A stretch of DNA of 64,000 nt from Paraconexibacter antarcticus. Lineage in GTDB: Bacteria; Actinomycetota; Thermoleophilia; Solirubrobacterales; Solirubrobacteraceae. Of the stretch, positions 41,696-50,065 are shown in pieces. Location of the stretch: positions 1,116,001-1,180,000 of the forward strand of contig NZ_CP098502.1 of NCBI RefSeq assembly GCF_024220175.1. The letters run 5' to 3'. The stretch's first letter is position 1. Every line of letters starts with the position of its first letter. A program made the translations under genes and the position numbers. The notes beneath the pieces are model-generated. The model made no database searches. It saw only the letters and a list, made by a program, of their open reading frames with translations, and had not been told where the DNA came from.

Positions 41696-43036
41696 CTACG
41701 CGGCGGACAGTGCCGCGTCGGGCGCGCTCGTGGGCGCCGCGGCCGGGGTGACCGCGTGGAGGATGACCCGCCCGCCGTCGCCCGGGGTCAGCGTGATCAT
41801 CCGGCGGCGGGCCGGCATCGCGGGCCCGGCCGGGCTGACCGTGAAGCGGCGGGCCGACTCGCGCAGGACGACCCGCATCTCGAGCAGCGCGAACGCCGCC
41901 CCGAGGCACCGCCGGCGGCCGCCGCCGAACGGCAGCCACGTGTACGTCCCCGGCTTCTCGTCGAGGAAGCGCTCGGGCCGGAAGGCGAACGGCTGCGGGT
42001 ACACCGCCGGGTCGTGGTGCATGAGGTACGCGCTGCCGATGAGGACGACCCCGGGCGGGTAGGTGTGGCCGCCGATCGTGATCTCCTGCTTCACGAGCCG
42101 CGGCTCCGGGTTCGGGAGCGTCGTCCGGCGCCGGAGGACCTCGTTGATCGTCGCGTTCAGGTACCGCTCGTCGCCCTCGGCGAGGCGGGTCTGCACGTGC
42201 GGGGCGCGGGCGAGCTGTTCGAAGGCGAAGGCGAGGGAGGACGCCGTCGTCTCGTGCCCGGCGACGAGCGCGGTCATCAGCTCGTCGCGGATCTCCGTGT
42301 CGGACATCGGCGAGCCGTCGTCGTGACGGGCGGCGAGGAGCGTCGCGAGGATGTCCCCGCGCCCGGTGTCGCCCTCGGCGCGCCGCTCGGCCATGAGCGC
42401 GTAGACGTCCTCGTCGACGGCGGCGCGGTCCCGCTCGAACCGGCCCACGGACCCGTGTCCGGACAGGCGCTTCTGCACGGGTGGCAGCATCGCGATCGGG
42501 TTGTCCATGAACACGAGGATCGCGCTGAGGCGCTCGCGCAGCCGGTCCAGCCGCGGTCCCTCGTCGAGGCCGAAGACCGCGCGCAGGATGATCTCGAGGG
42601 TGAGCTGCTGCAGGCGGTCGTGGAGGACGATCGGCTCCTCGGCCGGCCAGGAGTCGAGCTCGCGCTCGGTGAGCTCCTCCATCAGGCCGGTGAGCTGCTG
42701 CATCCGGTCCCCGTGGAAGGCCGGGAGCATGAGCTTGCGCTGCTCGAGGTGGACGTCGCCGTCCAGGAGGATCACCGAGTTCGGCCCGAGGAGCGGCTCG
42801 AGGAGCCGCGCACCCTCGCCGGGATGCAGGACGTCGGCCGGGGCCGTGACGAGCTGGCGGATCTCGTCCGGGTCGGTGAGGACGACGAACGGCGGCTGCC
42901 CGAGGAGCTTCATCGTGAAGCGCGAGCCGTACCTCGCGCGCAGCCGACCGAGGTAGCCGGTCGGCCGCTTCATCCAGCCGAGCGTCTGGAACGCGGCGGG
43001 CAGGCGTGGACCGGGCGGGAGCGGATCGGCGGCCAT
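41696..43036 (-). CDS. Cytochrome P450
   Basis: A 446-residue soluble P450. The oxygen-activating I-helix is ALVAGHETTASSLAF, the K-helix ExxR is NEVLRRRT, the meander holds FRPERFLDEKPGTY, and the heme loop is FGGGRRRCLGAAFALLEM with the ligand Cys. It lacks an N-terminal membrane anchor. The AGHETT and FGGG-RRRCLG forms are common in bacterial CYP of the CYP110/CYP135-like groups. No ferredoxin or reductase gene is adjacent, and the substrate is unknown. Confidence 0.93.
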   Translation of the reverse strand: MAADPLPPGPRLPAAFQTLGWMKRPTGYLGRLRARYGSRFTMKLLGQPPFVVLTDPDEIRQLVTAPADVLHPGEGARLLEPLLGPNSVILLDGDVHLEQRKLMLPAFHGDRMQQLTGLMEELTERELDSWPAEEPIVLHDRLQQLTLEIILRAVFGLDEGPRLDRLRERLSAILVFMDNPIAMLPPVQKRLSGHGSVGRFERDRAAVDEDVYALMAERRAEGDTGRGDILATLLAARHDDGSPMSDTEIRDELMTALVAGHETTASSLAFAFEQLARAPHVQTRLAEGDERYLNATINEVLRRRTTLPNPEPRLVKQEITIGGHTYPPGVVLIGSAYLMHHDPAVYPQPFAFRPERFLDEKPGTYTWLPFGGGRRRCLGAAFALLEMRVVLRESARRFTVSPAGPAMPARRRMITLTPGDGGRVILHAVTPAAAPTSAPDAALSAA

Positions 43037-43116
43037 GTCGCCATGTTCGCCGATCCGCGCCGCCTCGTGGGGTGGGGCGTGTCAGACGACGCGGAGCGCG
43101 CCGCGCCCGCGCCGTC

Positions 43117-46100
43117 CTACGGGGCCGGCTGTGCCTCGGGGCGCGCGAGCGCCTCGTCCTCGATCGGGCCCTCGACGGGGTCGGAGTCCAGGAGGTCCGC
43201 CTGCACGAGCGTGGCGTCGCGGCGGGTGCCGCGGATGATCTCGTCGGGCGAGCCGTCCGGCAGCAGGCGCCCGTTGCGCATCCCGTAGTAGATCGACTGC
43301 GGATGGTGGACGACCATCGCCAGCGTCGACTGCTCGGGCTCGGGGGCGTACCCGTGGCTGATGTTCATGCCGATCTGGCCGATGTCGAGGAGCTTCGCGA
43401 CCTTCTCGTGCTCGGACTGCTCCGGCACGGCCGGGTAGCCCCAGGAGAGGCGGCGGCCCTGCGTCTCCGGGATGCCGAACCAGCCGCGCACCTTCCAGTG
43501 CAACCACTCCGACAGCCCTTCGGCGGTCTGCACGCCGAGGCCGTGGACGAAGAGCTGCTCGGCGAACTCGCCGTCCTGCTCGAGCTTCGCCATCACCTCG
43601 GTGACCTCGGACCCGACCGTCAGCGCCTGCACGGCGACGACGTCGAGGTCCTCGGGCGGCTCGCCGTCGACCGCGGGTCGGAAGAAGTCGGCGGTCGCCA
43701 TGCGGTCGCCCTTCTGCTGGCGCGGCGTGACGAAGCGCGTGAGCTCGGTCCTGCGGTCCTCGGAGTCGAGGACGACGACGTCGTTGCCGTCCGCGTAGCA
43801 GGGGAAGAAGCCGATCAGGGCGCGGGGATGCAGGTAGGTCTGCTCGGCCCACATGCGCTCCAGGCGGGGGAGGAAGCCCTCCTCCTCGCCGTCGCCCTCG
43901 ATGAGGGCGCGCCAGGCGTCGCCCTTCACGCCGCGCCCGCCCCAGTGGAGCTTGAAGAGCACGTGCGTGTCGAGGTGCCGGTAGAGCTCGTCCATGTCCA
44001 CGGGGATCTCGCGGACGCCCCAGAAGGGCGGCTCCGGGATCGGGACGTCGGTGCGCACCGCGGAGCGGACGGAGGCGTCCGTCGTCGGCGGGAGGTCCTC
44101 GACGACCTCGACCCGGTGGCGGGTGGCGTCGGCCGCGGCGATGACCTCGGCGACGAGCGCCTCGCGCTTGTCGGGCTCGACGAGCTGGTCCATCACGGCC
44201 AGGCCCTCGAAGGCGTCCTTGCAGTAGAAGGCGCCCGGGGCGTAGACCGTGTCGTCCTCCTTGCCGTTGACGTACAGCGCGCGGTGCGTGAAGGCGCGGT
44301 TGATCGCCGCGCCGCCGAGCAGCACGGGGATCTCGTCGCCCTGGCGGTGGAGCTCCTGCAGGGCCAGCGGCATCTGCTTGGAGGTCGACACGAGCAGCGC
44401 GGACAGCCCGATGGCGTCGGCCTTGTGCTCGCGCGCGGCGTCGACGATCGTCTGGACCGGGACCTGCTTGCCGAGGTCGACGACCGTGTAGCCGTTGTTC
44501 GTGAGGATCGTGTTGACGAGCGACTTGCCGATGTCGTGCACGTCGCCGAAGACGGTCGCGAGGACGACGGTCCCCTTCGTGTAGTCGGCGGTCCGCTCGA
44601 GGTAGTGCTCGAGCTGCGCGACGGCCTTCTTCATGACCTCCGCGGACTGCAGCACGAAGGGCAGGATGAGCTCGCCGGCGCCGAACTTGTCGCCGACCTC
44701 CTTCATCGCGGGCAGCAGCACGTCGTTGAGCGTCGGGACGGCTCCGATCTTCTCGACCGAGCGGTCGATCTGGGCCTCCACGCCGTCCTTCTTGCGGCGC
44801 AGGATGTGGAAGTGCAGTGCCTCCTCGGGCTCCATGCCCTCGGTCGGGTTCGCGGGGCCCTCGGCCTCCGCGGTCGCGCCCTTGGACTCGAAGTGCTGGA
44901 TGAAGCGCTCGAGCGCATCCTCGCGCCGGTTGTAGACGAGGTCGTCGGCGAGCTGCCGCTCCTCCTCGTCGATCTCCGAGTAGGGCGTGATGTGGTTCGG
45001 GTTGACCATCGCGAGGTCGAGCCCCGCCTCCACGCAGTGGTAGAGGAAGACGGAGTTCAGGACCGAGCGCGCGGGCAGCCCGACGCCGAAGGAGACGTTG
45101 GAGACGCCGAGCGACGTCTTCACGCCCGGGATCTCCGCCTTGACGCGGCGGATGCCCTCGATCGTCTCGACCGCGGACGGCTTCCACTCGTCGTCGCCGG
45201 TCGTCAGCGTGAAGGTCAGGACGTCGAAGATGAGCAGCTCGGGGTCGAGGCCGTGCTCGTCGCAGCACAGCTCCTTCAGCCGCTTGGCGATCTCGACCTT
45301 GCGGTCGGCCGTCTTCGCCATGCCGACCTCGTCGATCGTGAGCGCGATCAGTGCCGCACCGTGCTCGATCGCCATCGGGACGACCTTGTCGAGCTTGTCG
45401 CGGCCGGCCTCGAGGTTGATCGAGTTGACGATCGCGCGGCCCGGGATCTGGTCGAGGGCCATCGAGATGACGTCGGGCTCGGTCGAGTCGATCTGGATGG
45501 GGGAGGGCTGCGTGAGGCTGACGCGCTTGGCGACCTCGCGCATCTGCTCGTCCTCGTCGGTGCGCTCGGTCAGCGCGACGCAGAGGTCCAGGATGTGGGC
45601 GCCGCCCTCCACCTGGTCCTCGGCGATCTGCTGAATGCCGTCGTAGTCGTCGGCGAGGAGCATCTCCTTCGCCTTGCGCGAACCCTGGGAGTTGACGCGC
45701 TCGCCGACGATCGTCGGGGCGGGCTCCTGGACGAGCGGCGTCGCCGTGATCATCGAGGAGACCATCGGCGGGCCGGCCTTCGGCCGCGTGAAGTCGGTGC
45801 GCGCGGGGCGGCAGGCCTCCGCGATCGCCTTGATGTGCTCCGGCGTCGTACCGCAGCAGCCGCCGACGATCGAGACGCCGTAGCGCTCGACGAAGTCCTT
45901 CAGCGAGGCGGCGAGCGGCTCGGGCTTCTCGGGGAAGATCGTCTCGCCGTCGGGGCCCTGCTGGGGGATGCCGGCGTTCGGGATGCAGTGGACCGGCACC
46001 GGCGAGTTCTCGCCGAGGTAGCGGATCGCGTCGCGCATGTCCTCGGGGCCCGTCGAGCAGTTCAGGCCGATGACGTCGACCTTCAGGGCCGTGAGGGTCG

Positions 46101-46725
46101 TGAGGACCGACGCGATGTCGGTGCCGAGCAGCATCTTGCCGCCGTTGGGCAGCAGGGAGACGGAGATCTGCAGCGGGACCTTGCGGCCGACGGTCTTCAT
46201 CGCCTCGCGGGCGCCGAAGATCGCGGCCTTGACCTCGAGGATGTCCTGCGCGGTCTCGATGATGATGAGGTCGACGCCGCCCTTGATGAGGCCCTCGGCC
46301 TGCTCGGCGAAGACCGCCACGAGCTCGCGGAAGCGGATCATGCCGAGCGTCGGGTCGTCCGAGGCGGGGAGGAAGCCCGTGGGCCCGATCGACCCCGCGA
46401 CGTAGCGGTCCTCGCCGACCGCCTTGCGCGCGATCTCGGCGGCCTTGATGTTGATCTCCATCGTGTGGTCGGCCAGACCCCACTCCTCGAGCTTCAGGCG
46501 GCTGGCCTGGAAGGTGTCGGTCTCGACGACGTCGGCGCCGGCCTCCACCATCGTGCGGTGGAGCTTCTCGATGATGTCCGGGCGGTTGAGGACGAGCGCC
46601 TCGTGCGCGCGGCCGGGGAGCTTGTAGTCGTCCTCGAGCGACAGGTCCCACATCTCGAGGGTCGCGCCCATGCCGCCGTCGAAGACGATGACCTGCTCGC
46701 GGGTGGCCTTCAGATAGTCACGCAT
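43117..46725 (-). CDS. metH: Cobalamin-dependent methionine synthase
   Basis: A 1202-residue MetH, near the usual 1,230. Domains in order: homocysteine-binding barrel with zinc Cys in GLNCSTGPEDM and GGCCGTTPEHI; pterin-binding barrel from IVGERVNSQGSRKAKEM; helical cap; cobalamin domain with the lower-ligand motif DVHDIGKSLVNTIL; activation (AdoMet-binding) domain with RRLSWGYPA and ending in AMVVHHPQSIYYGMR. The chain is complete including reactivation. An ATG at 46725 is chosen; a GTG directly upstream is possible. A 9-bp inverted repeat overlaps its promoter at 46743. Confidence 0.95.
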   Translation of the reverse strand: MRDYLKATREQVIVFDGGMGATLEMWDLSLEDDYKLPGRAHEALVLNRPDIIEKLHRTMVEAGADVVETDTFQASRLKLEEWGLADHTMEINIKAAEIARKAVGEDRYVAGSIGPTGFLPASDDPTLGMIRFRELVAVFAEQAEGLIKGGVDLIIIETAQDILEVKAAIFGAREAMKTVGRKVPLQISVSLLPNGGKMLLGTDIASVLTTLTALKVDVIGLNCSTGPEDMRDAIRYLGENSPVPVHCIPNAGIPQQGPDGETIFPEKPEPLAASLKDFVERYGVSIVGGCCGTTPEHIKAIAEACRPARTDFTRPKAGPPMVSSMITATPLVQEPAPTIVGERVNSQGSRKAKEMLLADDYDGIQQIAEDQVEGGAHILDLCVALTERTDEDEQMREVAKRVSLTQPSPIQIDSTEPDVISMALDQIPGRAIVNSINLEAGRDKLDKVVPMAIEHGAALIALTIDEVGMAKTADRKVEIAKRLKELCCDEHGLDPELLIFDVLTFTLTTGDDEWKPSAVETIEGIRRVKAEIPGVKTSLGVSNVSFGVGLPARSVLNSVFLYHCVEAGLDLAMVNPNHITPYSEIDEEERQLADDLVYNRREDALERFIQHFESKGATAEAEGPANPTEGMEPEEALHFHILRRKKDGVEAQIDRSVEKIGAVPTLNDVLLPAMKEVGDKFGAGELILPFVLQSAEVMKKAVAQLEHYLERTADYTKGTVVLATVFGDVHDIGKSLVNTILTNNGYTVVDLGKQVPVQTIVDAAREHKADAIGLSALLVSTSKQMPLALQELHRQGDEIPVLLGGAAINRAFTHRALYVNGKEDDTVYAPGAFYCKDAFEGLAVMDQLVEPDKREALVAEVIAAADATRHRVEVVEDLPPTTDASVRSAVRTDVPIPEPPFWGVREIPVDMDELYRHLDTHVLFKLHWGGRGVKGDAWRALIEGDGEEEGFLPRLERMWAEQTYLHPRALIGFFPCYADGNDVVVLDSEDRRTELTRFVTPRQQKGDRMATADFFRPAVDGEPPEDLDVVAVQALTVGSEVTEVMAKLEQDGEFAEQLFVHGLGVQTAEGLSEWLHWKVRGWFGIPETQGRRLSWGYPAVPEQSEHEKVAKLLDIGQIGMNISHGYAPEPEQSTLAMVVHHPQSIYYGMRNGRLLPDGSPDEIIRGTRRDATLVQADLLDSDPVEGPIEDEALARPEAQPAP

Positions 46726-46742
46726 CACCCGGGAACTCTATC

Positions 46743-46772
46743 GCAACCTTGACACGGTTGTGGCAAGGTTGC
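46743..46772 (-). promoter_or_regulatory. Promoter and inverted repeat upstream of metH
   Basis: GCAACCTTG (46743-46751) and CAAGGTTGC (46764-46772) are perfect 9-bp arms with a 12-base spacer, 18 bases upstream of the metH ATG. On the minus strand the repeat includes a TTGCCA -35-like box, with TAGAGT/GATAGA downstream as -10. The operator-like symmetry suggests control by a repressor rather than a cobalamin riboswitch. Confidence 0.55.
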
Positions 46773-46841
46773 CGGATCTGCGCCCGGAGGGCTCGATCCG
46801 GTCGGGAGATCGGCCCAGGGGGCGATCATCCCACCGTCAGC

Positions 46842-46890
46842 GCCGACTGACAGCTGCCGCAGGACAGGTCTGCGTGAGCTGACAGTCGGC
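46842..46890. promoter_or_regulatory. Long imperfect inverted repeat upstream of the RecQ gene
   Basis: GCCGACTGACAGCT (46842-46855) and AGCTGACAGTCGGC (46877-46890) pair in 13 of 14 positions around a 21-base spacer. It ends 45 bases before the RecQ ATG and lies between the divergent metH and RecQ genes. It could be a two-half operator or a structured leader. Confidence 0.5.
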
Positions 46891-46935
46891 GGTGCGCGGG
46901 GGGCGAATCCGGCGGGCCCGGTGCCTAGTGTGGTC

Positions 46936-49032
46936 ATGACCTCGATGCCCGCCTCCCCCGACATCCTCGACATCGACGCGGCCGCCGCCGCGCACCTCCA
47001 CGCCCTCGCCGGCCCGGACGCGGTCTTCCGCGAGGGCCAGCTCGAGGCGATCCGTGACCTCGTGGCGGACCGCGCGCGCGTGCTGTGCGTCCAGCGCACC
47101 GGCTGGGGCAAGAGCGCCGTCTACTTCGTCGCCACCGCCCTGCTGCGATCCGATCCCACCCATCCCAGCGGCCCGACCCTCATCGTCTCGCCGCTGCTCG
47201 CGCTCATGCGCAACCAGATCGCCGCGGCGGAGCGGCTGGGCATCCGCGCGCGGACGATCAACTCGACGAACGTGGGGGAGTGGCGCGACGTGCAGGAGGC
47301 GCTCGCCCGCGACGAGGTCGACCTCCTGCTCATCTCGCCCGAGCGGCTCAACCACCCGCGCTTCCGGGACGAGATGCTGCCGCTCTTCGCGCAGGCGATC
47401 GGCCTGCTCGTCGTCGACGAGGCGCACTGCGTCAGCGACTGGGGGCACGACTTCCGGCCCGACTACCGGCGCATCCGCGACATGATCGGGCGGCTGCCCG
47501 CCGGCGTCGCGGTGCTCGGCACGACGGCGACCGCGAACGACCGCGTCGTCGCCGACGTGACCGAGCAGCTCGCGGCCGGCGACGAGCGCGCGCTGCGGGT
47601 CTACCGCGGGCCGCTCGGACGGTCGTCGCTGCGCCTCGAGGTCTGCGAGCTGCCGTCGCAGGCGGCGCGCCTCGCGTGGCTCGTGCAGGTGCTGCCGACG
47701 CTCGAGGGCTCGGGCATCGTCTACACGCTCACCAAGCGGGACGCCGACCAGGTCGCCGCGTTCCTCTCCGAGCACGGCGTGCCGGCCGCGGCGTACTCGG
47801 GGGACCAGCCGTCGGACGAGCGGATCGTCATCGAGGACCGGCTTCTGCGGGACGACCTGAAGGCCGTCGTCGCCACCAGCGCGCTGGGGATGGGCTACGA
47901 CAAGGCGGACCTGCGCTTCGTCGTCCACTTCCAGGCGCCCGGCTCGGTCATCGCCTACTACCAGCAGGTCGGCCGCGCGGGGCGCGGCGTCGAGCACGCC
48001 GACGTCGTCCTGCTCCGCGGCCGCGAGGACCGGCGCATCCAGGACTTCTTCATCGAGCAGGCCTTCCCGCGGCGCGAGCACGTCGACCGGGTGCTCGAGG
48101 CGCTCTCCTCCGGCGACGGCGCGACGGTCCCGCAGCTGCAGTCGCTCGTGAACCTCGGGCGCGGACGCCTGGAGGCGATGCTGAAGATCCTCGAGGTCGA
48201 GGGCGCCGTCGCAAAGGACGGCACGCGCTGGCGGACGACCGGCGCGGACTGGGTCTACGACGCCGAGCGGTACGCCCAGATCACGGCGCTGCGCCGGGCC
48301 GAGCAGGCCGCGATGGCCGCGCTCGGCGCCGACGGGCGCTGCCTCATGCGCGCGCTGCAGGAGGAGCTCGACGATCCGGACCCGGCCGACTGCGGGCGCT
48401 GCTCGGTGTGCACGGCGCCGCGCTACGACGTCGAGCCCGACCCGGCGCTCGTCGCCGCCGCGACGCGGACGCTGCGCTCGCGGCCGCTGACGCTCGACCC
48501 CAAGAAGATGGCCCCCGACCGGGAGACCGGGGCGATGAAGAAGCTGCCGGTCGACGTGCTCGTCGAGGAGGGCCGGGCGCTCGCGCGGGCCGGCGACGAC
48601 GGCTGGGACCCGCTCATCCGGGCCGGGCTCGACGGCGGGCGCGTGAGCGACGAGCTCGTGCAGGCGCTCGCCGACCTCGTGCGCGACTGGCGGCCGGACG
48701 TCGGCTGGGTCGCGGCGGTCCCGTCGCGGCGCGAGGGCGACCCGGTGAGCGACGTCGCCGCACGGGTCGCGGCCGCGCTCGGGCTGCCGTTCGCGCCGGT
48801 GGTGTCGCGGGCCGATCCGGCGCGGCCGCCCCAGTCGCGGATGCGAAACGCGGCGCAGCAGGCCGAGAACGTCCGCGGCGCCTTCGCCGTGGGCGGGGAC
48901 GTGCCGGCGGGCGGCTGCCTGCTCGTCGATGACCTGCGGCAGTCGGGCTGGACGCTCGCGATGGTGGGCGGCCAGCTGCGGCGGCGCGGGGCGCCCGCGG
49001 TGTACCCGCTGGCGCTGCGCTCGAGCTTCTAG
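46936..49032 (+). CDS. RecQ-family DNA helicase fused to a phosphoribosyltransferase domain
   Basis: A 698-residue protein. The RecQ core has Walker A QRTGWGKSA near residue 55, the DEAH box VVDEAHCVSDWGHDFRP near 160, GTTATAND, and ATSALGMGYDKADLRFVVHF plus YQQVGRAGRG. A zinc-type cluster CGRCSVC lies near 480. The last 110 residues form a PRTase domain (VGWVAAVPSRR, GCLLVDDLRQSGWT near 662) of the ComF kind. The ATG at 46936 is chosen because TAGTGT (46926-46931) upstream would be the -10 of a leaderless message. It probably unwinds DNA; the PRTase part may bind a nucleotide or DNA end. Confidence 0.9.
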   Translation: MTSMPASPDILDIDAAAAAHLHALAGPDAVFREGQLEAIRDLVADRARVLCVQRTGWGKSAVYFVATALLRSDPTHPSGPTLIVSPLLALMRNQIAAAERLGIRARTINSTNVGEWRDVQEALARDEVDLLLISPERLNHPRFRDEMLPLFAQAIGLLVVDEAHCVSDWGHDFRPDYRRIRDMIGRLPAGVAVLGTTATANDRVVADVTEQLAAGDERALRVYRGPLGRSSLRLEVCELPSQAARLAWLVQVLPTLEGSGIVYTLTKRDADQVAAFLSEHGVPAAAYSGDQPSDERIVIEDRLLRDDLKAVVATSALGMGYDKADLRFVVHFQAPGSVIAYYQQVGRAGRGVEHADVVLLRGREDRRIQDFFIEQAFPRREHVDRVLEALSSGDGATVPQLQSLVNLGRGRLEAMLKILEVEGAVAKDGTRWRTTGADWVYDAERYAQITALRRAEQAAMAALGADGRCLMRALQEELDDPDPADCGRCSVCTAPRYDVEPDPALVAAATRTLRSRPLTLDPKKMAPDRETGAMKKLPVDVLVEEGRALARAGDDGWDPLIRAGLDGGRVSDELVQALADLVRDWRPDVGWVAAVPSRREGDPVSDVAARVAAALGLPFAPVVSRADPARPPQSRMRNAAQQAENVRGAFAVGGDVPAGGCLLVDDLRQSGWTLAMVGGQLRRRGAPAVYPLALRSSF

Positions 49033-49057
49033 GGACGGCGGGACGCCGCGGCCGGCG

Positions 49058-50065
49058 CTACGCCACCGTCCAGGTGTCGCCCGCGTGGAGCAGCCCGTCG
49101 AGCTGCTCCGCCGACGGGACCGCGGGTGGGGGCGTGTCGCTGGCGTAGACGTGGCGCTCGACGTCGCGGAACACGCCGATCGGCGTCGGGCCGTCCGGGT
49201 GGGACGCGAGGCGCGAGAGCGCGAAGGCGAGCGCCGGGTTCTCACGGGTCGGGTCGTGGACGACGATGCTCGCCTCGTCTGCCGCGGCGAGGTCGACGAT
49301 CGCGAGGTCACCGTCGGCGCCGTGGACGACCGCGCGGCGCCGGTCCTCGGGGCCGAAGACGACGGGCTCGCCCGCGACGAGGCGGATCTGGTTCAGCGCG
49401 GCGTGGTCCTTGTCGGTGAGCTCGGCGAACGCGCCGTCGTTGAACACCGGGCAGTTCTGGTAGATCTCGACGAGCGAGGCGCCCGGGTGCGCGGCGGCCG
49501 CGCGCAGCGTGGCGGCGAGGTGCTTCTTGTCCTTGTCGAGCGTCCGGGCGACGAAGCTCGCGTCGGCCCCGAGCGCGAGCGACACCGGGTTGAACGGCGC
49601 GTCGCTCGAGCCGAACGGCGTCGACTTCGTCACCTTGCCGCGCTCAGACGTCGGGGAGGCCTGACCCTTCGTCAGCCCGTAGATCTGGTTGTTGAAGAGG
49701 AGGATGTTCACCGGCACGTTGCGGCGCAGCGCGTGGATGAGGTGGTTGCCGCCGATCGAGAGGGCGTCGCCGTCGCCGGTGACGACCCAGATCGAGAGGT
49801 CCTCACGCGCGGTCGCGAGGCCGGTGGCGAGCGCCGGCCCGCGGCCGTGGATGCCGTGCATCCCGTACGTGTCCATGTAGTACGAGAAGCGCCCCGCGCA
49901 GCCGATGCCGCTGACGAAGACGATCTGCTCGGGCGGGATGCCGAGCTCGGGCATGAAGCCCTGCACGGCCGCGAGGATCGCGTAGTCGCCGCAGCCCGGG
50001 CACCAGCGGGTCTCCGCGTCGGACTGGAAGTCGGCCTTCGTGTACGTCGTCTCGACGGTGCTCAT
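49058..50065 (-). CDS. korB: 2-oxoacid:ferredoxin oxidoreductase beta subunit (KorB)
   Basis: A 335-residue beta subunit with thiamine diphosphate and one 4Fe-4S cluster. The cluster/TPP motif WCPGCGDYAILAA opens the chain; the TPP-magnesium site is VTGDGDALSIGGNHLIHALRRN followed by NNQIYGLTKGQ. Two further Cys (GIGCAG and NCPVF) complete the cluster ligands. With KorA it oxidises 2-oxoglutarate to succinyl-CoA using ferredoxin. It starts inside the stop of korA (ATGA). Confidence 0.95.
   Translation of the reverse strand: MSTVETTYTKADFQSDAETRWCPGCGDYAILAAVQGFMPELGIPPEQIVFVSGIGCAGRFSYYMDTYGMHGIHGRGPALATGLATAREDLSIWVVTGDGDALSIGGNHLIHALRRNVPVNILLFNNQIYGLTKGQASPTSERGKVTKSTPFGSSDAPFNPVSLALGADASFVARTLDKDKKHLAATLRAAAAHPGASLVEIYQNCPVFNDGAFAELTDKDHAALNQIRLVAGEPVVFGPEDRRRAVVHGADGDLAIVDLAAADEASIVVHDPTRENPALAFALSRLASHPDGPTPIGVFRDVERHVYASDTPPPAVPSAEQLDGLLHAGDTWTVA

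Noticed and set aside
43006..46752. A 1248-codon frame opposite metH
   Set aside because: Same reason; metH has all its domains and motifs intact on the minus strand.
46842..46890. LexA (SOS) box before the RecQ gene
   Set aside because: The actinobacterial CGAACNNNNGTTCG pattern is absent; the repeat has other sequence.
46729..46935. Cobalamin or SAM riboswitch upstream of metH
   Set aside because: Only short inverted repeats are seen; no B12-box-like segment, and the leader is too short.
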